Assembly (NCBI GenBank): GCA_017615955.1
Contig: JAFZZD010000842.1
Location: forward strand, 1-5,479
Origin: Victivallales bacterium
GTDB lineage: Bacteria > Verrucomicrobiota > Lentisphaeria > Oligosphaerales > Oligosphaeraceae
Length of the DNA stretch: 5,479 nt
Reading direction: 5' to 3'
Shown here: piece by piece, positions 1 through 5,470 of the stretch
How the letters are laid out: each line of letters opens with the position of its first letter
How positions within the stretch are numbered: the stretch's first letter is position 1
Notes under the pieces: generated by a model
The model's input: only the letters and a program-made list of their open reading frames with translations
Database searches by the model: none
Told to the model about the DNA's origin: nothing
Translations under genes and position numbers: made by a program

Positions 1-1218
1 AAGCGCTTCTTGAATAGGACGAAGAGTCGCAGCCTGAAGGAGCAGATTTCATTTATCTGCGTGCCTCTGATACATCTGGGGCAGGTGGTGGGTACCTTGT
101 CGGTGGACAGGGAGATACACACCAATGCGGCCTCTCTTGCGAGGGACGTGGCATTTTTGGAGATCATCGCCAACATCACTGCAGAGGCTGCGTCTGTATT
201 CCGGGAGGAATGTGCAGAGAAGGAGGCGTTGCAGGATGAGAACAGGTATTTGCGCAGCATAATACCCAGCGATCCGGGGCAGTTCGTGGGCAATTCCAAG
301 ACAATGCGCATGGTTTATGAGCAGGTTCGCCAGGTGGCGCCCAGCGATGCGACGGTTCTGATCCGGGGTTCCAGCGGCACAGGAAAGGAACTGGTGGCCC
401 GTGCCATACAGCGTTTTTCCAAGCGCAGCAACGAACCCTTTGTAGTGCTGAACTGTGCGGCCTTGCCGGAGGCGCTGGTGGAATCCGAGTTGTTCGGCCA
501 TGAGCGTGGCGCGTTCACCGATGCCCGCGACCGCCGCATAGGCCTGGCGGAGGCGGCGGATGGCGGCACTTTGTTTATGGACGAGATTGGCGACCTGTCT
601 GTGGCAGTTCAGGTGAAACTTCTGCGCTTCCTTCAGGAGCGCACGTTCACCAGGATTGGCTCCAACGAGCAACTGCACAGCAATGTGCGCTTCATTGCCG
701 CCACCAGCCGCAACCTGGAGGAACTGATGCACAAGAAGCTGTTCCGCGAGGACTTGTACTATAGGCTGTCCGTATTTCCGATCATTCTGCCAGACCTGGC
801 GGAGCGGACGGAGGACATACTGCCGCTGGCGCAGCATTTCCTCTCCAGAATGTGCGAGAAGTACGGCAAGAACATAACGCGCATCTCCTCTCCTGCGGCG
901 AACATGCTGCAGTCCTACTCCTGGCCTGGAAATGTGCGTGAACTGGAGAACTGCATTGAGAGGGCGGTCATCACGGCGCATGATGATTGCATCAGGGGCT
1001 ACAACCTGCCACCCGCGCTGCAAAGCCCCGACTATGCGGAGGATATTTTCTCGTCGGACGGGCAGCAGACGCTGGAGCAGCAGGTGCTGACGCTGGAGAA
1101 GCATATAATCGAGAATGCGTTGAGGCGCAATGACGGCAACAGGACGGCGGCTGGCAGGGAGCTGGGGCTTTCTCCCCGCATGATGAATTACTATATCAAC
1201 AAAGTGGGTCTGAAATGA
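1..1218 (+). CDS. NifA-like sigma-54-dependent transcriptional activator, 5' end missing
   Basis: This enhancer-binding protein uses ATP hydrolysis to open promoters held by sigma-54 RNA polymerase. The frame is open to the left edge (codons K-R-F precede the TTG at 10), so the true start lies outside. Residues are numbered from that TTG. Residues 14-68 look like the end of a NifA-type GAF sensor domain (FICVPL, GTLSVDR). The AAA+ domain spans about 92-330: Walker A GSSGTGKE (120-127), sigma-54 contact loop GAFTDA (167-172), Walker B GGTLFMDE (185-192), sensor I ATSR (231-234), arginine-finger region FREDLYYRL (245-253) and WPGNVREL (305-312). A Fis-type helix-turn-helix occupies about 358-402. 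The loop normally reads GAFTGA; its F and T are kept. I see no clear cysteine pattern of oxygen-sensitive NifA. The stop overlaps the hisH start, so the genes are probably co-transcribed. The bEBP assignment is firm. The NifA subfamily is likely, but its target genes are unknown. Confidence 0.93.
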   Translation, partial: KRFLNRTKSRSLKEQISFICVPLIHLGQVVGTLSVDREIHTNAASLARDVAFLEIIANITAEAASVFREECAEKEALQDENRYLRSIIPSDPGQFVGNSKTMRMVYEQVRQVAPSDATVLIRGSSGTGKELVARAIQRFSKRSNEPFVVLNCAALPEALVESELFGHERGAFTDARDRRIGLAEAADGGTLFMDEIGDLSVAVQVKLLRFLQERTFTRIGSNEQLHSNVRFIAATSRNLEELMHKKLFREDLYYRLSVFPIILPDLAERTEDILPLAQHFLSRMCEKYGKNITRISSPAANMLQSYSWPGNVRELENCIERAVITAHDDCIRGYNLPPALQSPDYAEDIFSSDGQQTLEQQVLTLEKHIIENALRRNDGNRTAAGRELGLSPRMMNYYINKVGLK

Positions 1219-1787
1219 GTTTGATTGCGATAATCGACTATGGCGCGGGCAATTGCACCAGTGTGAGCAATGCCTTTGCAAGCCTTGGTGTGAAGAGCGT
1301 TGTCACCAAGGATGTGGATGTTATAGACAATGCGGAATACGTGGTATTTCCTGGCGTGGGCGCGGCCCGCAAGGCGATGGAGAACCTGGTTTCGTCTGGA
1401 CTGGTGGACACGGTGAAGCGCGCCGCCAATTCGGGGCGTCCATTCCTGGGCATTTGCCTGGGGATGCAGGTGCTTTTCGAGCATTCCGAGGAGGACGGCG
1501 GTGTGGACCTGCTGGGGCTGCTGCCTGGCAAGGTGAGGCGTTTCCCGGATGTGCCTGGATACAAGATACCCGAAATGGGCTGGAACCAGGTGAATGGGGA
1601 CAAGGACTACTATTTCGTGCATTCGTATTACGCGGAATTGTGTGAATACACGATTGGCACCACGGAATATGCGGGCGTCAAGTTCACCAGCGCCGTGCGC
1701 AAGGGCAATTTGATCGCGTATCAATTCCACCCCGAAAAGTCGGGCAGGACAGGCTTGGCATTGCTTAAGGAGTTTCTAGGATGTTGA
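1215..1787 (+). CDS. hisH: Imidazole glycerol phosphate synthase, glutamine amidotransferase subunit HisH
   Basis: This class I glutamine amidotransferase hydrolyses glutamine and passes ammonia to HisF in the fifth step of histidine synthesis, in the cytoplasm. The product has 190 residues. It begins with the typical strand IIDYGAGN (6-13), has the oxyanion-strand motif PGVG (46-49), the nucleophile elbow GICLGMQ with Cys81, the YFVHSYY segment (133-139), and FHPEKS with catalytic His172 and Glu174. The triad is therefore complete. It is slightly shorter than the usual 195-210 residues, mainly because the stretch between MGWN (121-124) and YFVHSY is short. The ATG overlaps the upstream stop in ATGA, and there is only a weak purine-rich site before it (around 1201-1208). 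Translation is therefore probably coupled to the activator gene. The alternative of a LPS-type HisH2 is less likely because the partner HisF looks biosynthetic. Confidence 0.96.
   Translation: MSLIAIIDYGAGNCTSVSNAFASLGVKSVVTKDVDVIDNAEYVVFPGVGAARKAMENLVSSGLVDTVKRAANSGRPFLGICLGMQVLFEHSEEDGGVDLLGLLPGKVRRFPDVPGYKIPEMGWNQVNGDKDYYFVHSYYAELCEYTIGTTEYAGVKFTSAVRKGNLIAYQFHPEKSGRTGLALLKEFLGC
1767..1772 (+). promoter_or_regulatory. Ribosome binding site of hisF, inside hisH
   Basis: AAGGAG lies 8 bases before the ATG at 1781 and within the last codons of hisH. It fixes the hisF start despite the 7-bp overlap with hisH, and suggests that hisF can be initiated independently as well as by coupling. Confidence 0.8.
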
Positions 1788-2551
1788 CAAAGAGAGTTAT
1801 ACCTTGCCTGGATGTACGTGGCGGGCGTGTCACAAAAGGCGTGAAGTTCCAGAACAACGTGGACCTCGGCGATCCCGTTGAGATGGCTGTGGAGTATTCC
1901 GAGGGTGGCGCGGACGAGCTGGTGGTGTATGACATCACCGCTTCTGCGGAGCATCGCCCAATTGACATCGGCATGGTGAAGGCGGTGGCCTCATCCATCC
2001 ACATTCCATTTGCGGTGGGAGGCGGCATTTCATGCATTGCGGACATGGAGCGGGTCATTCTTGCAGGCGCGGAGAAGGTCTCGGTGAATTCCCTGGCGAT
2101 AAAGCAGCCAGGCATCATTTCGGAGGGTGCGGTAGTGTTCGGGCGGCAGTGCATTGTGCTGGGCATGGACCCAGTGCGCAATCCTGCCTGTCCTAGCGGC
2201 TTTGAGATTACCATGCGTGGCTTCCGCGAGCATACTGGAATGGATGCCCTGGAATGGGCGCGCAAGGCGGTGGACCTGGGAGCAGGGGAGATCGTGGTGA
2301 ATTCCGTGGATGCGGACGGCACCCGCCAGGGCTTTGAACTGGAGATCACGGGGCTGATTGCCCGCAGCGTCAATGTGCCTGTGGTGGCCTCGGGCGGAGC
2401 TGGCTGCCCGCAGCATCTTGTGACTGTCTTCAAGGAGGCCAGCGCAGACGCCGCCATCGTGGCCGGCATGCTGCATACTGGCGACTACACCATCGCCCAG
2501 ATCAAGCAGGTCATGCACGACGCTGGCATCCCCACCCGAATGAGCTTCTAA
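1781..2551 (+). CDS. hisF: Imidazole glycerol phosphate synthase, cyclase subunit HisF
   Basis: This (beta/alpha)8-barrel cyclase uses ammonia from HisH to convert PRFAR into imidazole glycerol phosphate and AICAR, linking histidine and purine synthesis. The product has 256 residues, a normal family length. Seen in the sequence: RVIPCLDV with catalytic Asp11, ADELVVYDITAS (44-55) on a barrel strand, the phosphate-binding FAVGGGI (77-83), VNS (102-104), LGMD with catalytic Asp130, NSVDADGT (174-181) and ASGGAG (203-208). Asp11 and Asp130 are the expected acid-base pair, and CLDVRGGRVTKGV fits biosynthetic HisF rather than the lipopolysaccharide paralogue. It overlaps hisH by 7 bp. Its stop codon, TAA at 2549-2551, is also the first three bases of a repeat unit in the spacer that follows, so the repeat block begins exactly at the end of this gene. 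Confidence 0.97.
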   Translation: MLTKRVIPCLDVRGGRVTKGVKFQNNVDLGDPVEMAVEYSEGGADELVVYDITASAEHRPIDIGMVKAVASSIHIPFAVGGGISCIADMERVILAGAEKVSVNSLAIKQPGIISEGAVVFGRQCIVLGMDPVRNPACPSGFEITMRGFREHTGMDALEWARKAVDLGAGEIVVNSVDADGTRQGFELEITGLIARSVNVPVVASGGAGCPQHLVTVFKEASADAAIVAGMLHTGDYTIAQIKQVMHDAGIPTRMSF

Positions 2552-2570
2552 CGCAAAGGTACTTCATTTT

Positions 2571-2663
2571 TAACGCAGAGGCGCAAAGGCGCAGAGATTT
2601 TTAACGCAGAGACGCAAAGGCGCAGAGATTTTTAACGCAGAGGCGCAGAGGCGCAGAGTTTTT
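2571..2663 (+). repeat. Three tandem 31-bp direct repeats
   Basis: Units lie at 2571-2601, 2602-2632 and 2633-2663. Each is TAA, three 8-bp modules CGCARAGR (the last module of unit three ends in T) and TTTT. Units one and two differ at one base; units one and three differ at two. Unit length is exactly 3+24+4. This near identity points to recent tandem duplication or ongoing homogenisation. Confidence 0.92.
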
Positions 2664-2755
2664 ATTGTTTTTTGAAAAATGGGTAGGCAGAAAAGGGGAA
2701 AAGCCTTCCTTGTTAGAAAATAACAATAAAAACTCTGCGTCTCTGCGCCTCTGCG
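2636..2755. repeat. Long inverted repeat, 34-bp arms around a 52-bp core
   Basis: The left arm 2636-2669 and right arm 2722-2755 are reverse complements at 33 of 34 positions. The single difference would still be a G-U pair in plus-strand RNA. The arms combine repeat modules (CGCAGAGG) with a shared inner tail TTTTTATTGTT / AACAATAAAAA. The core 2670-2721 is A/G-rich on the plus strand and has no clear ORF. Transcripts from either flanking gene could form a long hairpin here. No uridine tract follows the stem directly on either strand, so it is not a textbook intrinsic terminator. It may still stop or protect both convergent transcripts. Confidence 0.85.
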
Positions 2756-2810
2756 TCTCTGCGTTAAAATCTCTGCGCCTCTGCGTTAAAATCATTGCGC
2801 CTCTGCGTTG
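2728..2810 (-). repeat. Minus-strand arm: two 22-bp units and one four-module unit
   Basis: Read on the minus strand, 2810-2789 is CAA-CGCAGAGG-CGCAATGA-TTT, and 2788-2767 is TAA-CGCAGAGG-CGCAGAGA-TTT. From 2766 to 2728 there is TAA, four modules and TTTT. The module number therefore differs from the plus-strand arm (two, two and four against two, three, three and three). The TGA stop of the lipid gene is formed by the altered second module of the outermost unit. Confidence 0.88.
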
Positions 2811-5275
2811 AGTGCGGTGGCGATGGCGTCTTTGGTTTCGAAGCAGATGTCGGCGGGCGTCTTGCCTGGCTGCGGGTTGATGGGTGGCAGGAATGTGACT
2901 GTGATGTCCTGACCCCACTTGGGGAAGCGTTTGTGGCGTGGCAGAGCCTTGAATGTGCCGTCGATTGCCACTGGCACGACGGGGACTTTGGCGTCGAATG
3001 CCAGCTGCGCGAAAGTGGCTTTGAATTCGCCCAGCGAGCCGTCCATGCTTCTTGTGCCTTCAGGGAATATCAGAATGGACTTGCCGTCCTTGAGACCATT
3101 GTGCAACGTGGCGATGGATTTGCGGATGTCGCCGTTGATTTCCATGGGGACTGCGTTGTGCCTGCGGGCGAAGCCCTTTGAGAAGAAGCCCTCGATGTAT
3201 TTTGAATACACGTAGAACAGCGTTGATTTGAACTTTGCGCTGTTGAGTCCAATGCAGAGGGCTGGCCCGTCCAGATAGCTTTGATGGTTTGGCGCGAAAA
3301 TGCATGGCCCATCTGGTATGTTCTCCAGACCCTGCACCTTGTAATGGGAGATGCAGCGCAGATACATTGCCACCATAAAGCGCAAGAAGCCATGGGTAAT
3401 GCCCGCGTGTGGCAGTGGATATGCCTCTACCTGGCCGGATTCAGTTTTGCCAGAGCGTGCGTCGATTTCAGCTGCCAGTGCGCGTGCCGTGGGGTATTTT
3501 GCCAGTGCTTCGACTTCCAGCCAGATGCCCCAGTCGCTGTTAAGTGAGCTTAGCAGGTTGAGTTTTGCCAGTGAGTCAAGGCCCACGTCCAGTTCCAGGT
3601 GCTCGTCTGGTCCTACTTTTCTGCCGGAGACCTTTTCAATTGAGGCTATGAGGTGCTTGTATGAATCCGTGTCAGGAGCTGGTGCGGAAGTCTGTTCCTG
3701 CTTGTGCTCGCCTGGCTTTGCATTGAGGTTTTCGCGTATGACGTGGCGGCGCAGCTTGCCTAGGCGTGTGCGCGGCAATGGTGTTTCCTGAATTACCAGG
3801 TTTGCAATGCGCTTGTATGAAGGTTCCGCCTCGTTGAATGGCTCGATTACCTGGTCTAGGATGGTCTGCCTGATGTTCACAATGCCCTTGGCGGAGATGA
3901 CCTCCATGTCGGGCACGGCCACGGCCACCAGGTTGCTGCCATCGTCAGTCACTGCGATTTCGCTGAGCAGGGTGCCTGCCTTTTCCTGAAGGCGATGCTC
4001 CAGTTCGTATGGAATGATGTTCTTTCCGTTGCCCAGGATGATGAGTTCCTTGCTGCGTCCAGTGAGGAAGAGGAAGCCATCCTCGTCAACATAACCCAGG
4101 TCGCCTGTGTGGAGCCAGCCTTCAGCGTCGATGATCTTAGCGGTTTCTTCGGGGCGTTTGTAGTAGCCCACCATGACATTCTTGCCCTTGACCAGCACTT
4201 CGCCGTCTTTGATTTTGATTTCATTGCAGGGGATGGGCTTTCCCGGAGAGCCTGGCTTGTGTATGCCGTCTGGCGGTGTGAAGGAGATCATGGGCGAGGT
4301 TTCTGTCATGCCATAGCCTTCCAGCAGCTGGAAGCCAAGTGCATAGAAGTCCCTGGTGACCTGCGGATCCGCCGCCGCGCCGCCGGAGGAAATGTAGCGT
4401 ATGTGCCCGCCGAATGCATCCTGCACCTTCTTGAAGATCTTTCTGGACAGCCACAGCGAATCGAAGAACACGCACACCCTGTACAGCAGGCGCGCTATGA
4501 ATGACTGGCGCACCTTCTGCATCATGGAGTTGCGGAATATCTCCAGCAGGCGTGGCACGCCCACAATGAAAGTGCATTTGCCTTCGTTCAGCGCCTTGAG
4601 GATGGCCTCGCCATTAAGACCTTCGGCGAATACTGCGCTGGCTCCTATGGACATGGGCATTACAACTGTTGCCATAAGTGGATATGCGTGATGCAATGGC
4701 AGCACCACCAGGACACGGTCCTCCCTGATGAATACCTCGCGCTGCGTTGTGCAGGCCAGGATGTTCGCTTCCAGGTTTTCGAATGAAAGCATGACGCCCT
4801 TGGGATAGCCAGTGGTGCCTGATGTGTAGATGATGAACGCAATTTCGTGGTCGTCGCTTTCGCCGATCTTGTCGCGGTCAACTTCCTCCTGCGCATCCTG
4901 GCGGAGGTCCTCCAGGCGCAGAATGACGGGCTTCTCCTGTGTCTTCAGCATTGCCAGGGCGGCATTGAGTTTCTCCATGGACTTTTCATCTGTCCATACC
5001 ACCTTTGGCGTGCAGTCATCAAGAATGTACGCGATGTCCTCTGGCGCGGACATGAAGTCGATGGTCACCACCATGGCGTGCATCTGCCAGGCGCCATACA
5101 TGGCGGTCACCCATTCTGGCGAGTTCTCGCCGAGGATTGCCACCCTGTCCCCCGCCTGGCAGTGCTGCTTCAGCACGTTTGCGGCATTGGCGATGTTCTT
5201 GAAAAGTTGCGTGTAGCCAATCTTGCGCTGCCCGCACTGCAACGCGATCTTGTCATGGAATGAAAGCCATTTCAT
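2792..5275 (-). CDS. Fusion of AMP-forming acyl-CoA/acyl-ACP ligase, acyl carrier domain and PlsC-type acyltransferase (Aas-like)
   Basis: The 827-residue protein likely activates a fatty acid, loads it on its own carrier domain or on CoA/ACP, and acylates a lysophospholipid or glycerol-phosphate acceptor at the membrane. The ligase covers about 1-515: YTSGTTGYPKG (150-160), GYGMTE (320-325), HTGDLG (389-394), GRSKELIILGNGKNI (407-420 region) and the C-terminal lysine in PRTRLGKLRR (Lys507). A linker rich in Q, T, A and P (about 518-538) leads to a carrier domain (about 540-608) with LDVGLDSL, the phosphopantetheine serine being Ser568. The acyltransferase covers about 625-815: NHQSYLD (663-669, His664 and Asp669), FPEGTRS (737-743) and VPVVPVAIDG (764-773). 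The ATG has a good Shine-Dalgarno 8 bases upstream. Escherichia coli Aas has the two enzymatic domains in the opposite order. The last five codons (NAEAQ) and the stop lie inside a repeat unit. Substrate and acceptor are inferred only from family. Confidence 0.93.
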   Translation of the reverse strand: MKWLSFHDKIALQCGQRKIGYTQLFKNIANAANVLKQHCQAGDRVAILGENSPEWVTAMYGAWQMHAMVVTIDFMSAPEDIAYILDDCTPKVVWTDEKSMEKLNAALAMLKTQEKPVILRLEDLRQDAQEEVDRDKIGESDDHEIAFIIYTSGTTGYPKGVMLSFENLEANILACTTQREVFIREDRVLVVLPLHHAYPLMATVVMPMSIGASAVFAEGLNGEAILKALNEGKCTFIVGVPRLLEIFRNSMMQKVRQSFIARLLYRVCVFFDSLWLSRKIFKKVQDAFGGHIRYISSGGAAADPQVTRDFYALGFQLLEGYGMTETSPMISFTPPDGIHKPGSPGKPIPCNEIKIKDGEVLVKGKNVMVGYYKRPEETAKIIDAEGWLHTGDLGYVDEDGFLFLTGRSKELIILGNGKNIIPYELEHRLQEKAGTLLSEIAVTDDGSNLVAVAVPDMEVISAKGIVNIRQTILDQVIEPFNEAEPSYKRIANLVIQETPLPRTRLGKLRRHVIRENLNAKPGEHKQEQTSAPAPDTDSYKHLIASIEKVSGRKVGPDEHLELDVGLDSLAKLNLLSSLNSDWGIWLEVEALAKYPTARALAAEIDARSGKTESGQVEAYPLPHAGITHGFLRFMVAMYLRCISHYKVQGLENIPDGPCIFAPNHQSYLDGPALCIGLNSAKFKSTLFYVYSKYIEGFFSKGFARRHNAVPMEINGDIRKSIATLHNGLKDGKSILIFPEGTRSMDGSLGEFKATFAQLAFDAKVPVVPVAIDGTFKALPRHKRFPKWGQDITVTFLPPINPQPGKTPADICFETKDAIATALNAEAQ

Positions 5276-5283
5276 ATTTTATG

Positions 5284-5289
5284 TCCTTT
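5284..5289 (-). promoter_or_regulatory. Ribosome binding site of the acyl ligase-acyltransferase gene
   Basis: On the minus strand AAAGGA precedes the ATG at 5275 by 8 bases (CATAAAAT). It supports this start over later in-frame ATGs. Confidence 0.8.
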
Positions 5290-5307
5290 GGGTTGGTCAA
5301 GCCTTTT

Positions 5308-5327
5308 CCGCTGGCTAAAGCCAGCGG
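5308..5327. repeat. Perfect GC-rich palindrome with 8-bp stem in the leader of the lipid gene
   Basis: CCGCTGGC, loop TAAA, GCCAGCGG forms a perfect hairpin 33 bases upstream of the start codon and between the putative promoter and the Shine-Dalgarno. No T-tract follows on either strand, so it is unlikely to be an intrinsic terminator. It resembles dispersed REP-like palindromes, and could equally be a leader RNA stem. Only this copy is in the window. Confidence 0.75.
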
Positions 5328-5358
5328 CTCCGATAAAAATCTGTTTCGTTCCCGCATT

Positions 5359-5375
5359 TGGCATTTTGTGTGCCA
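5359..5375 (-). promoter_or_regulatory. Candidate sigma-54 (-24/-12) promoter within a palindrome
   Basis: Read on the minus strand, TGGCACACAAAATGCC has a full TGGCAC -24 element and GC at -12, with exactly ten bases between GG and GC as sigma-54 requires. The -12 side reads ATGCC where TTGCA or TTGCT is usual. The predicted transcript would start near 5350, leaving a leader of about 75 bases. The arms TGGCA and TGCCA are inverted repeats seven bases apart, so the plus strand also shows GG-N10-GC, though less well (TGGCAT). The site could instead be a plain operator. Confidence 0.45.
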
Positions 5376-5383
5376 GTTTGGTT

Positions 5384-5400
5384 AAATCAAGGAAATCAAG
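5384..5400. repeat. Short direct repeat AAATCAAG, 9-bp period
   Basis: AAATCAAG occurs at 5384-5391 and 5393-5400, just upstream of the candidate -24 element on the minus strand. It could be a half-site pair for a regulator or chance in A-rich DNA. Confidence 0.4.
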
Positions 5401-5402
5401 TA

Positions 5403-5421
5403 GGGAATCAGTAGAATTCCC
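5403..5421. promoter_or_regulatory. Inverted repeat GGGAAT-N7-ATTCCC, possible operator
   Basis: Perfect 6-bp arms separated by CAGTAGA give a 19-bp site typical in size for a dimeric DNA-binding protein. It lies about 53-71 bases upstream of the start predicted from the sigma-54-like element. The regulator is unknown. Confidence 0.4.
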
Positions 5422-5451
5422 GTTAAGATTATTAATGTCATGATGCTTGTA

Positions 5452-5470
5452 ATATACATTTTATGTATAT
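5452..5470. promoter_or_regulatory. AT-rich inverted repeat ATATACAT-TTT-ATGTATAT
   Basis: Perfect 8-bp arms with a 3-base centre, about 100-120 bases upstream of the predicted start on the minus strand, where activators of sigma-54 promoters usually bind. It does not match the NifA consensus TGT-N10-ACA. In such AT-rich DNA it may also belong to a promoter or 3' region of a gene beyond the right edge. Confidence 0.35.

Larger units (their letters stand above)
2549..2810. repeat. Mirror-image repeat block of CGCAGAGG-type units between convergent genes
   Basis: The spacer between hisF and the minus-strand lipid gene is built from units TAA-(CGCARAGR)n-TTT(T). On the plus strand these are a degraded 22-bp unit at 2549-2570 (TAA, CGCAAAGG, then TACTTCAT-TTT), followed by three 31-bp units to 2663. 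On the minus strand they are 22-bp units at 2789-2810 and 2767-2788, then a longer unit at 2728-2766 with four 8-bp modules. The unique core is about 2664-2727. The terminal units contain the stop codons of both genes. Translating such repeats gives low-complexity strings such as AETQRRRDAE, which I recognise as common spurious proteins in databases. This makes a dispersed, non-coding repeat family likely. Its function is not known to me. Confidence 0.9.

Noticed and set aside
10..12. TTG at position 10 as the real start of the activator
   Set aside because: The frame stays open to the left edge, and the protein would begin in the middle of a GAF domain, so the true start is upstream of the window.
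49..1281. 410-codon minus-strand open frame opposite the activator gene
   Set aside because: It is a shadow of a strongly supported coding region. It shows no recognisable domain, and long antisense frames arise readily from the codon use of the real gene.
1781..2551. HisF/HisH as lipopolysaccharide-type paralogues instead of histidine enzymes
   Set aside because: HisF has CLDV with Asp11, Asp130 and the usual phosphate-binding motifs, and no sugar or aminotransferase gene is nearby.
2549..2810. CRISPR array
   Set aside because: There are no unique spacers of constant length between the repeats. Units are directly adjacent and vary in steps of 8 bp, and they invert in the middle.
2549..2810. 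Insertion sequence or MITE with terminal inverted repeats
   Set aside because: The whole block is inverted and modular, with no flanking target duplication that I can see and no transposase. A mobile origin is possible but not supported here.
2601..2918. Minus-strand 105-codon frame with QRRRDAE-like sequence across the repeat block
   Set aside because: Most of it is translated repeat and the rest overlaps the lipid gene in another frame. The low-complexity pattern is typical of false proteins from this repeat.
5308..5327. Intrinsic terminator
   Set aside because: The stem is strong, but no run of T follows on either strand, and it lies directly before a start codon on the minus strand.
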